A stretch of 14,384 nucleotides of DNA from an uncultured Moraxellaceae bacterium (GTDB lineage: Bacteria > Pseudomonadota > Gammaproteobacteria > Pseudomonadales > Moraxellaceae), in assembly GCA_937928295.1 (NCBI GenBank), contig CALEYY010000178.1:1-14384 (forward strand), given 5' to 3'. Position numbers and translations under genes: made by a program. Below are positions 8,169-14,380 of the stretch, piece by piece. Position 1 is the first letter of the stretch, and the number at the start of each line of letters is the position of its first letter. Under the pieces are notes generated by a model. The model made no database searches. It had not been told where the DNA came from and saw only the letters and a list, made by a program, of their open reading frames with translations.

Positions 8169-8620
8169 CAGGCGCGGCCGATATGGCCCAGACGGCGCCC
8201 GCCCTGGCAGCTACCCTGACGACCATAGGTCAGGTCTTGATCGAGCTTCAGCACCAGCAAATCCAGTGACTGTTTGAGCGCCTGCTGCTGTTTGGCGAGG
8301 CAGCGCTCATTGGTGGCATTCATGCGTTGGCACTGCGCCAACGCCTGGCGCAAGTTCTGCCACTGCTGGGCAATGGCAGCGGGTAGGTTGTCCATGCCAT
8401 TGATGTCGTGACCCTGTGCTTTCAGGGTGGCATTGAGCGTGTCATGCGCGCTTTCCAGATCGCGAACCAGCCTGACCTTCTCTTCCTGCACGGGCCATAA
8501 GCCCAATGGCGGCCATTGCGTCAACGCCCGGCTTTCCTGCTCTAGGCAGCGATGAAAATCGCCGACTAGCGAGTGCAGGGTCGCCAACTGACTGAGGATG
8601 TGTGGCTGTGTGGCAGACAT
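8168..8620 (-). CDS. flgN: FlgN, export chaperone for hook-filament junction proteins
   Basis: FlgN is a cytoplasmic chaperone that binds FlgK and FlgL and delivers them to FlhA. The 150-residue protein is almost wholly alpha-helical and rich in Leu, Gln and Glu, with the family pattern of a charged middle helix (VQEEKVRLVRDLE) and the C-terminal TYGRQG motif common in FlgN proteins. The tail after it (CQGGRRLGHIGRA) is longer than I would expect. AGGAGA lies 7-8 bases upstream of the ATG, and only 14 bases separate it from the flgM stop, so it is co-transcribed with flgM. Sequence identity in this family is low, so the call rests on helix pattern, the YGRQG motif, length and position. Confidence 0.88.
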   Translation of the reverse strand: MSATQPHILSQLATLHSLVGDFHRCLEQESRALTQWPPLGLWPVQEEKVRLVRDLESAHDTLNATLKAQGHDINGMDNLPAAIAQQWQNLRQALAQCQRMNATNERCLAKQQQALKQSLDLLVLKLDQDLTYGRQGSCQGGRRLGHIGRA

Positions 8621-8634
8621 GGGTTATCTCCTGA

Positions 8635-8922
8635 TCAGGCACTTTCCATATTGATGAAGGCTCGGGCGACCGCCTTCGGGTCGATACTGAATTCGCCGCG
8701 TGCAATGGCTGTCTTGATCTCGCTGACCCGTGCGATGTCAACATCTGTGCCCGATTTTGCGCTGTTTGTGGCGCGCTCGAGCAGGCTCTTGCCAGCGGTG
8801 GTACTGGTGCGCGCCGATGCTGCGTTAGGCATGGCGGGACGACTTTCGGCCGATCCTGAGTCGATGCGGCGTCCGCCGGCTGACGGCCTGCTCGCTGGCA
8901 AGTTGTCGATCTTGTTGATCAT
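8635..8922 (-). CDS. flgM: FlgM, anti-sigma-28 factor
   Basis: FlgM binds FliA in the cytoplasm and blocks late gene expression. When the hook is finished it is secreted through the flagellum, releasing FliA. The 95-residue protein has a disordered Ser/Ala/Arg-rich N-terminal half, needed for secretion, and the conserved C-terminal sigma-binding region (about 58-90), including the pattern V-x-x-I-K-x-A-I-x-x-G-x-F-x-I-D. The ATG at 8922 (MINKIDNLP) is chosen because GAGGAT stands 7 bases upstream. A TTG at 8937 would add five residues but overlaps that ribosome site. The gene has its own sigma-28 promoter just upstream, giving the classic feedback loop with fliA in this window. Confidence 0.95.
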   Translation of the reverse strand: MINKIDNLPASRPSAGGRRIDSGSAESRPAMPNAASARTSTTAGKSLLERATNSAKSGTDVDIARVSEIKTAIARGEFSIDPKAVARAFINMESA

Positions 8923-8955
8923 GGCCGATATCCTCAAATGGTGGTCTTCAGGCAG

Positions 8956-8982
8956 TTATCGGCAAGCCGGCTGAAAACTTTA
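8956..8982 (-). promoter_or_regulatory. Sigma-28 (FliA) promoter of flgM
   Basis: Read on the minus strand this is TAAAGTTT, 11 bases, GCCGATAA, an exact match to the FliA consensus in both boxes and spacing. Transcription should begin near 8949, giving a leader of about 27 bases that contains the flgM ribosome site. The promoter sits between the flgA stop and flgM. No terminator lies after flgA, so flgM can also be read from the flgA promoters. Confidence 0.95.
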
Positions 8983-9001
8983 GGTCAGGGCACGATACTT
9001 T

Positions 9002-9760
9002 TTACGACGCCGGCGCCAGAATCACCTGAGCCTGCTCGGCGTTGATGACTTCGGCCTCGACGATGCGACCGCTGCTGACATTCTTGACCTGAATACGCTG
9101 GCCAACCGCGCCGTTTTCCTGCGCCTCGACACGGGTGCTAATAGCAATACTGCCCTGACTAGCGAGCAAATCCAGCAACTGCCCACGCTTGACCACGGTC
9201 TTGCCGGCCACCAGCGCCTGCGTCAGCACGGCGCCGGCGGCAATCGCCATGCCTGCCTGATAGCCCGTGAGGTCATCTCCGGTGATAGCGCTGGCGGGCA
9301 GGCTGGCGACATCGCGCATTTCCCGCTGCCACTGTGCCGCTTGCAAGGCGCTACCACGGGCGATGGTGTTACGCGCTACCCAAACGCTGGCCCGTCGCGT
9401 GATGGTCATGGGCAGAAACAGTCGCCAGCCCGGTTTGTCCGGGCAAGTCAGGCTTAGATTGGTTTTCGCACGCAAGCCCTGACCGGGCGCAAAGTCGATT
9501 CGAATGGACTGCTGACATTTTGACAGTTGTGTACGCGCATCGAGCCTGCCGGCCTGGACGCTGATATCAGAATCGGCATCCGTATTCCCTGTCGTCTTCA
9601 TGGCTGTCAGCAACCAGTGCTCGGCGCGCTGGCTCAAGGCATCCATATTTTCGCGTGGCGGCACGGGAGCGGCTTGGATTGTGTCAGCCAGAGCCGTGCC
9701 AGCCAGTATCAGGCCGAGCAGGGAATAGCGCAGGCAGGCCAAGCGTATGGGTAGCGTCAT
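9002..9760 (-). CDS. flgA: FlgA, periplasmic P-ring assembly chaperone
   Basis: FlgA is a periplasmic chaperone that helps FlgI form the P ring around the rod. From the ATG at 9760 the protein has 252 residues and opens with a clear signal peptide: short basic start, hydrophobic core (LLGLILAGTA) and an ALA cleavage site after about residue 25. Two cysteines in the N-terminal domain (in LSKCQQ and LTCPDK) may form the disulfide seen in this family. The C-terminal SAF-type domain (about 125-252) includes ARNTIARGS, KRGQLLDL and GQRIQVKN. The ORF is open for 57 more codons upstream, but those residues do not look like FlgA and would bury the signal peptide. The ribosome site is weak (ACGGAT). 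A sigma-54 promoter stands 44 bases upstream. Confidence 0.95.
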   Translation of the reverse strand: MTLPIRLACLRYSLLGLILAGTALADTIQAAPVPPRENMDALSQRAEHWLLTAMKTTGNTDADSDISVQAGRLDARTQLSKCQQSIRIDFAPGQGLRAKTNLSLTCPDKPGWRLFLPMTITRRASVWVARNTIARGSALQAAQWQREMRDVASLPASAITGDDLTGYQAGMAIAAGAVLTQALVAGKTVVKRGQLLDLLASQGSIAISTRVEAQENGAVGQRIQVKNVSSGRIVEAEVINAEQAQVILAPAS

Positions 9761-9765
9761 GGTGT

Positions 9766-9838
9766 CAGAAATCCGTCGCTGGCGAAGGCAGTAAGCATGA
9801 CTACGCAAAGCCTGTGCCATACCCCTGACAGATTTCTG
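9766..9838. repeat. 12-bp inverted repeat flanking the flgA sigma-54 promoter
   Basis: CAGAAATCCGTC at 9766-9777 and GACAGATTTCTG at 9827-9838 are inverted copies matching at 11 of 12 positions. They lie on either side of the leftward -24/-12 element at 9805-9819. One arm would be in the flgA leader and the other just upstream of -24. No known binding site is recognised. Confidence 0.55.
9805..9819 (-). promoter_or_regulatory. Sigma-54 promoter of flgA
   Basis: On the minus strand the sequence is TGGCACAGGCTTTGC: a TGGC -24 box and a TTGC -12 box with the required 7-base gap, and the favoured AC after TGGC. The start of transcription would be near 9793, leaving a leader of about 33 bases before the flgA ATG. 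RpoN control of flgA is known in Pseudomonas. It requires an activator of the FleQ or FleR/FlrC kind, encoded elsewhere. Confidence 0.82.
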
Positions 9839-9845
9839 GCGGCAG

Positions 9846-9861
9846 CGACAAAGGCTTGTCG
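9846..9861. promoter_or_regulatory. Palindrome between the flgA and flgB promoters, candidate activator site
   Basis: CGACAA-AGGC-TTGTCG is a perfect 6-bp inverted repeat with a 4-base centre. It lies about 27 bases upstream of the flgA -24 box and about 63 bases upstream of the flgB -24 box, a position from which one sigma-54 activator dimer could serve both promoters. It does not match a FleQ box that I know, so the assignment is by position and symmetry only. Confidence 0.5.
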
Positions 9862-9889
9862 ATTGGCCGCTAAATGCCGTCGAAAAATA

Positions 9890-9902
9890 TCTCAAATACT
9901 TG
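9890..9902 (+). promoter_or_regulatory. IHF-like DNA-bending site upstream of the flgB sigma-54 promoter
   Basis: TCTCAAATACTTG matches the IHF consensus WATCAANNNNTTR at all fixed positions but one (C for A at position 2), with an A/T tract (GAAAAATAT) just 5' as in strong IHF sites. It stands between the palindrome and the -24 box, the classic place for a bend that brings a bound activator to sigma-54 polymerase. Confidence 0.45.
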
Positions 9903-9923
9903 AAATTGAAAGATAAATAAACA

Positions 9924-9939
9924 TGGCACATGCCTTGCT
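9924..9939 (+). promoter_or_regulatory. Sigma-54 promoter of the flgBCDEFG operon
   Basis: TGGCACATGCCTTGCT has TGGCAC at -24, TTGCT at -12 and the required 7 bases between TGGC and TTGC. Transcription would start near 9950, giving a leader of about 60 bases to the flgB ATG. This fits the RpoN-dependent class known for rod and hook genes in Pseudomonas and Vibrio. Confidence 0.88.
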
Positions 9940-9970
9940 TTATCCGCTTGTGAAGCTGCTCTCGGTAGGG

Positions 9971-9997
9971 TTATCGGGATGCCGGCGGAAAACTTTA
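9971..9997 (-). promoter_or_regulatory. Second sigma-28 promoter, leftward, inside the flgB leader
   Basis: On the minus strand this reads TAAAGTTT, 11 bases, CCCGATAA: one mismatch in the -10 box, with -35 box and spacing exact. Transcription would start near 9964 and run left across the flgB sigma-54 promoter into flgA, with a leader of about 200 bases. Its -35 box touches the flgB ribosome-binding region. It is 26/29 identical to the flgM promoter. Confidence 0.82.
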
Positions 9998-10010
9998 GGC
10001 GGACCAGACC

Positions 10011-10427
10011 ATGGCCATAAACTTTGACAAAGCCCTCGGCATCCATGAGCAAGCGCTCATGCTGCGTGCGCAGCGCAACGGCATTCTGGCCACCAACATC
10101 GCCAATGCCGACACACCGAACTACAAGGCTCGCGACATCGATTTTCGGGCCGCGATGGCAACGCTGCAAGGCGGCGCATCGAGCACGGTGAGCCTGCAGG
10201 CCACGGAGCCTGGCCATATCGGTAACGATACCAATAACACCTTGTCGCCCTTGGGTGCGCAGCTGCAATACCGGCTGCCGCAACAACCCAGCCTCGACGG
10301 CAACACCGTCGAAACCCAGGTTGAAGAAGCCGCCTATGCCGATAACGCCGTGCGCTATCAGGCTTCGCTGCAATTTCTCGGCAGCAAATTCGCCACCTTG
10401 AAAAGTGTCATCAACGGAGGTCGCTGA
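10011..10427 (+). CDS. flgB: FlgB, proximal rod protein
   Basis: FlgB is a component of the proximal rod joining the export gate/MS ring to the distal rod. The 138-residue protein shows the axial-family N-terminal motif ANIADADTPNYKARDIDF-like (seen here as NIANADTPNYKARDIDF), a gap with the variable central segment, and the C-terminal helix (VRYQASLQFLGSKF... ending NGGR) that packs into the rod core. It is the first gene of the rod-hook operon behind the sigma-54 promoter. The ribosome site is modest (GGCGGA at about 9998-10003) and overlaps the opposing sigma-28 -35 box. The flgC ATG follows 2 bases after its stop. Confidence 0.97.
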   Translation: MAINFDKALGIHEQALMLRAQRNGILATNIANADTPNYKARDIDFRAAMATLQGGASSTVSLQATEPGHIGNDTNNTLSPLGAQLQYRLPQQPSLDGNTVETQVEEAAYADNAVRYQASLQFLGSKFATLKSVINGGR

Positions 10428-10429
10428 TC

Positions 10430-10837
10430 ATGGCCAACATCTTTGATATTGCCGGCTCTGCCATGAATGCGCAGATGCTGCGCCTGAATACCACGGCCAG
10501 CAACTTGGCCAATGCCAATACCGTCAGCGGCACCGAGCAGGGTGCTTATCGCGCTCGCCAGACTGTGTTCTCGACCATTCTGGAAGGCACCGGTTCGCCC
10601 GATGCTGTGGGTGGAGTCAGCGTGCCCGAGGTGGTCGAAAGCCAAACGCCGGTGCCCAAGCGTTACGAGCCGGGCAACCCCATGGCCAACGCCGAGGGTT
10701 ATGTCTATGCCTCGAATGTGAATGAAGTGGAAGAGATGGCCAACATGATCTCGGCATCGCGCAGTTACCAGAGCAATGCCGAAATTTTCAACACCACCAA
10801 GACCCTCATGCTGCGCACTTTGCAGCTCGGTCAGTAA
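10430..10837 (+). CDS. flgC: FlgC, proximal rod protein
   Basis: FlgC is a proximal rod subunit. At 135 residues it is full length, with the N-terminal axial motif TTASNLANANTVSG and the C-terminal motif YVYASNVNEVEEMANMI followed by the helix SRSYQSNAEIFNTTKTLML typical of FlgC. It is preceded by GGAGGT inside the end of flgB, a strong ribosome site, and is followed 15 bases later by flgD. Nothing unusual is seen. Confidence 0.98.
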   Translation: MANIFDIAGSAMNAQMLRLNTTASNLANANTVSGTEQGAYRARQTVFSTILEGTGSPDAVGGVSVPEVVESQTPVPKRYEPGNPMANAEGYVYASNVNEVEEMANMISASRSYQSNAEIFNTTKTLMLRTLQLGQ

Positions 10838-10852
10838 GCCGGAGTTCAGGCT

Positions 10853-11548
10853 ATGGATATCGCAACCTATCTTGGCAATTCGCAAACCAGCAGCGCCGGC
10901 AGTGCCTCGGCAGCAACGACCGCCAGCACGCGCAAGAAGGATATTGGTGCCTTGAATCAGGAAGATTTCATGAAGCTGATGCTGCAGCAGCTGAAGTCGC
11001 AAGACCCGTTCAAGCCCACTGACAACACCCAGTTTATCGCGCAGATGGCCCAGCTCAGCAGTGTCACTGGCATCAGCGAAATGAAGAACTCGCTGGTGGA
11101 TGTGGTGGACTCGCTGCGCAGTTCGCAGGTACTTAGTGCCTCCAATCTGCTCGGCCGTGAAGTGCTGGTGGCATCCGACAAATTCAGTCTGACCGAAGGC
11201 AGCCCCGGCGTGATCGGTCAGATCGATCTGGCCAAACCGGCCCAGCAAGTTGACATCGAAATTCGTAACAGCGCTGGTGAAGTGGTGCGCCGCATGCAGT
11301 CTGGTGCGCAAGCTGCCGGCCCGCTGCAATTTGCCTGGGATGGCAAGGATGACAGCGGCGCCACGCTGGCGGCCGGCGACTATAAGTTGCAAGCCACGGC
11401 CATGACCGACGGTCAGCGCCTGGCCATTGAAATGCAGATGCGCGCGCCAGTCACCGGCGTGAGCTTGCCCACCGGTGGCCAAGGCCCGCAGCTGCAAGTG
11501 CAGGGCCTAGGCACCTTGAAATTGTCGGATGTGAAAGAAGTGGGCTAA
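10853..11548 (+). CDS. flgD: FlgD, hook-capping scaffold protein
   Basis: FlgD forms the temporary cap under which hook subunits assemble. The 231-residue protein has a Ser/Ala/Thr-rich export signal region (1-30), the conserved N-terminal block around 36-70 (NQEDFMKLMLQQLKSQDPF, then DNTQFIAQMAQLSS), and a C-terminal beta-rich domain (about 105-225) with the FlgD-type core FAWDGKDDSGATLAAGDY. This domain carries the Ig-like and Tudor-like folds known in the family. GGAG at 10841-10844 gives the start. It is placed as usual between flgC and flgE. Confidence 0.97.
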   Translation: MDIATYLGNSQTSSAGSASAATTASTRKKDIGALNQEDFMKLMLQQLKSQDPFKPTDNTQFIAQMAQLSSVTGISEMKNSLVDVVDSLRSSQVLSASNLLGREVLVASDKFSLTEGSPGVIGQIDLAKPAQQVDIEIRNSAGEVVRRMQSGAQAAGPLQFAWDGKDDSGATLAAGDYKLQATAMTDGQRLAIEMQMRAPVTGVSLPTGGQGPQLQVQGLGTLKLSDVKEVG

Positions 11549-11580
11549 GCCCGCACCCAATCAAGAGTCGGAGAAATACC

Positions 11581-12807
11581 ATGAGCTTTCGTATTGCCCT
11601 TAGTGGCTTGAACGCAGCATCAAAGCAGCTCGATGTCACCGCGCATAACATTGCCAACGTCAATACTGCCGGCTTCAAGCAGTCCCGGGCCTTGTTCTCG
11701 GATGTCTTTGCCACCGCCAGCAACGACCTGTCCTCCACGGCATCCGGTGCCGGTGTACAGGTCTCGTCGATTCAACAAAAATTCGGTCAAGGCAACATCG
11801 ACTTCACCAATAACAACCTGGATATGGCCATTAGTGGCGAAGGCTTCTTTGTGATGAAGGGTCGTGAAGGCACGGTGTATTCCCGCGCTGGTGCCTTCAG
11901 CGTGGATCGTGAAGGCTATGTGGTGAACAATGATTTGCAGCGTCTGCAAGTGTTTCCTGTGTCGGAAACCGGCGAGTTTGCTACTGGTGCCTTGAGCGAT
12001 GTGCGCTTGCTGACGACAGAAAGTCCGCCTCAAGCAACCAATAAAATTGAGGTGGGCGTGAACTTGCCTGCGAATGCACCGCAACCAACGGCGGTCTTTG
12101 ATAGTGCCAATCCGAGCACATATAACCATGCCACATCGATGACGGTTTACGACTCGTTGGGTACACCGCACACCAGCACCATCTACTTCATTAAAGAGCC
12201 GACCGCCAATAGCTGGACGCAACACTTGTTTGTCGATGGCAATGAACGCGGCACACCACAGACTCTGACCTTCAATGCGGCTACCGGCAAATTGGCGACA
12301 CCCGCAGGGGGCGCTTTGCCTTCCGTGATAGTCACCGGAGCCCAGCTCGGTACAGGTTCGGCCGACCTTACGCTGGATTTCAACTACAACGGCTCGACCC
12401 AGTACGGCAATGGCTTTGGTGTTAACAGCCTGTTTCAGGATGGCTACACCACGGGCCGGATGACCGGGGTTGAGGTTGATAAAACCGGCGTGGTGTCGGC
12501 TCGTTTCACCAACGGGCAATTGAAATTGCTTGGTCAGGTCGCACTCGCCATTTTCTCTAATCCGAATGGTTTACAGCAAATGGGCGATACATCCTGGGCG
12601 GAAACCTTCACCTCGGGTGGACCGCGCTTAGGCCAAGGCGGCAGTTCCAACTTCGGGCTTTTGCAGGCCGGTGCGCTGGAGTCATCGAATGTGGATTTGA
12701 CCGAACAGCTGGTGGAAATGATCACCGCGCAACGGAATTTCCAAGCCAATGCGCAGATGATTTCGACGTCCGATCAGGTCACCCAGACCATCATCAACAT
12801 GCGTTGA
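11581..12807 (+). CDS. flgE: FlgE, hook protein
   Basis: FlgE polymerises into the flexible hook joining rod and filament. The 408-residue protein carries the N-terminal axial helix (MSFRIALSGLNAASKQLD, then HNIANVNTAGFKQSRA), the D1 motif ISGEGFFV (residues 87-94), a central variable region (about 145-290) that forms the exposed hook domains, and the C-terminal block SNVDLTEQLVEMITAQRNFQ with its terminal helix. Length is within the usual range for short-type hook proteins. GGAGA stands 7 bases before the ATG. Codon use in the central domain (about 12000-12360) is less GC-rich than in the flanking core segments, as often happens in fast-evolving surface domains. Confidence 0.98.
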   Translation: MSFRIALSGLNAASKQLDVTAHNIANVNTAGFKQSRALFSDVFATASNDLSSTASGAGVQVSSIQQKFGQGNIDFTNNNLDMAISGEGFFVMKGREGTVYSRAGAFSVDREGYVVNNDLQRLQVFPVSETGEFATGALSDVRLLTTESPPQATNKIEVGVNLPANAPQPTAVFDSANPSTYNHATSMTVYDSLGTPHTSTIYFIKEPTANSWTQHLFVDGNERGTPQTLTFNAATGKLATPAGGALPSVIVTGAQLGTGSADLTLDFNYNGSTQYGNGFGVNSLFQDGYTTGRMTGVEVDKTGVVSARFTNGQLKLLGQVALAIFSNPNGLQQMGDTSWAETFTSGGPRLGQGGSSNFGLLQAGALESSNVDLTEQLVEMITAQRNFQANAQMISTSDQVTQTIINMR

Positions 12808-12836
12808 TGATGGCTGACTAGCGCGAGGACGAGACC

Positions 12837-13577
12837 ATGGATCACATGCTCTATGTTGGAATGACCGGTGCACGCGCCATTCAATTGGCGCAGACCACCA
12901 ACGCCAACAATCTGGCCAATGCCAGCACGGCCGGCTTTCGCGCAGACTTTCACAACCTCATGGCCGAGGCCGTGTCCGGGCCCGGTCTGGCCACCCGCGT
13001 CAATACCGTGGCGCGTGATCGCGCCAGTCATCTTGAAACCGGCTCGATTCAGCAGACTGGTCGCGAGCTCGATGTATCGGTCAGCGGTGATGGCTGGTTG
13101 GCCGTGCAGGATGCCGATGGCAAAGAGGCTTACAGCCGTCGTGGCGATTTGCAGATAACCGCGACCGGGCAGCTGCTCAATGGTGCCGGTCAGCCGGTGC
13201 TGGGCGAGGGCGGGCCGGTATCGATTCCGCCGCACAGCAGCCTGACCATCGGCCGCGATGGCTCGGTGTCCGTCATTCCGCTGGGGCAGAGTGCCGACAC
13301 GCTGGCGGTCATCGACCGCATCAAGCTGGTCAAGCTCGATCAGGCGCAGGTCGTCAAAGGTGACGACGGTCTGATGCGCCAGCAGGATGGCAAGCCCGGC
13401 GAGGTGTCTGCGGCCATTGGCCTGCAGTCCGGCAGTTTGGAAGGTTCGAATGTGAATACCGTGGATGCCATGGTGACCATGATCAGCCTGTCTCGATCCT
13501 ACGAAATGCAAGTGAAGATGATGCAGACCGCGAAAGAGATGGCCGATTCCGGCACGCGGCTTATGCGACTTGAATAA
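12837..13577 (+). CDS. flgF: FlgF, proximal rod protein
   Basis: FlgF is a rod subunit between FlgC and FlgG. Its 246 residues are the usual length and show the axial N-terminal motif ANNLANASTAGFRADF, the core motif ELDVSVSGDGWLAVQD (about 77-92), the YSRRGDLQI strand, and the C-terminal block SLEGSNVNTVDAMVTMISLS with the long terminal helix. The start is preceded by GAGGACGAG and lies 29 bases after flgE. It is paralogous to flgG next door, with clear nucleotide similarity in the C-terminal block. Confidence 0.97.
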   Translation: MDHMLYVGMTGARAIQLAQTTNANNLANASTAGFRADFHNLMAEAVSGPGLATRVNTVARDRASHLETGSIQQTGRELDVSVSGDGWLAVQDADGKEAYSRRGDLQITATGQLLNGAGQPVLGEGGPVSIPPHSSLTIGRDGSVSVIPLGQSADTLAVIDRIKLVKLDQAQVVKGDDGLMRQQDGKPGEVSAAIGLQSGSLEGSNVNTVDAMVTMISLSRSYEMQVKMMQTAKEMADSGTRLMRLE

Positions 13578-13591
13578 ACAGGAGTAACGCC

Positions 13592-14380
13592 ATGAACGCA
13601 GCACTGTGGGTCGCCAAGACCGGCCTTGATGCTCAGCAGATGCGGATGCAGGTGGTCAGTCACAACCTAGCCAACGCCAACACCACGGGCTTCAAGAAAG
13701 ACCGTGCCGTGTTCGAGGACTTGCTGTACCAGAATGTGCGTCAGGCCGGTGGCCAAGAGACGCAGCAGACACGCCTGCCTACTGGCCTGCATTTGGGTAC
13801 CGGTGTGCGCGTGGTCGCCACCGAGAAAATTCATGCCCAGGGTACGGTCTCGCAGACCGGCAACAGCTTGGATGTGGCCATCGATGGTCGCGGCTTCTTC
13901 CAGGTGCGCCAGCCCGACGGCAGCGCCGCTTATACCCGCGATGGTAATTTCGAGGTCGACAGTCAGGGCCAGCTGGTCACCGCCAGCGGCAATGTCGTGG
14001 AGCCCGGCATCACCATTCCGCAGGGCACGCAGTCGGTCACCATCGGCAGCGATGGCACGGTCACGGCACAGCTGCCGGGACAGGCCACACCGGCACAGAT
14101 CGGCACCTTGCAGCTGACCGATTTCGTCAATGCCGCCGGCCTCATGCCCAAGGGCGAGAACCTGTATGTGGAAACCGCTGCCAGCGGCACGCCGCAAACC
14201 GGCACGCCCGGCCAGAACGGCATCGGCACGCTGGCGCAGGGCGCGCTTGAAGGCTCGAATGTGAATGTGGTGGAAGAGCTGGTGAACATGATCGAAACCC
14301 AGCGCGCCTACGAGATGAACTCGAAGGCCATCTCCACCACCGATCAGATGTTGCAGTTCATTACGCAACGTTTGGGTTGA
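13592..14380 (+). CDS. flgG: FlgG, distal rod protein
   Basis: FlgG builds the distal rod through the P and L rings. The 262-residue protein is complete and includes the N-terminal motif SHNLANANTTGFKKDR, the FlgG-specific long insertion (about 46-66), which stiffens the rod compared with the hook, the motif NSLDVAIDGRGFFQV, and the C-terminal block ALEGSNVNVVEELVNMI with the terminal helix. AGGAG stands 8 bases before the ATG, and flgF ends 14 bases upstream. The stop is followed by only 4 bases of the window. flgH and flgI for the L and P rings would be expected next but are not visible. Confidence 0.98.
   Translation: MNAALWVAKTGLDAQQMRMQVVSHNLANANTTGFKKDRAVFEDLLYQNVRQAGGQETQQTRLPTGLHLGTGVRVVATEKIHAQGTVSQTGNSLDVAIDGRGFFQVRQPDGSAAYTRDGNFEVDSQGQLVTASGNVVEPGITIPQGTQSVTIGSDGTVTAQLPGQATPAQIGTLQLTDFVNAAGLMPKGENLYVETAASGTPQTGTPGQNGIGTLAQGALEGSNVNVVEELVNMIETQRAYEMNSKAISTTDQMLQFITQRLG

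Noticed and set aside
8920..8937. TTG start for flgM five codons upstream
   Set aside because: The TTG overlaps the GAGGAT ribosome site that serves the ATG at 8922, and MINKID is the more typical FlgM beginning.
9761..9931. N-terminal extension of flgA by up to 57 codons
   Set aside because: The added residues look non-coding, would place the signal peptide internally, and run across the flgA sigma-54 promoter and its predicted start. The ATG at 9760 fits the signal peptide and promoter.
10338..10345. GCCGATAA sigma-28 -10 box inside flgB
   Set aside because: The position 11 bases upstream reads GGTTGAAG, with no TAAAG-type -35 box, so it is a chance match in coding sequence. A similar ACCGATAA in motD (6791-6798) fails the same test.
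10358..11497. Long minus-strand ORF of 379 codons opposite flgC-flgD, and similar ones opposite flhA and flgE
   Set aside because: They lie wholly antisense to well-identified genes, show composition typical of reversed GC-biased codons (His, Gln, Arg, Ala rich), and have no family resemblance.
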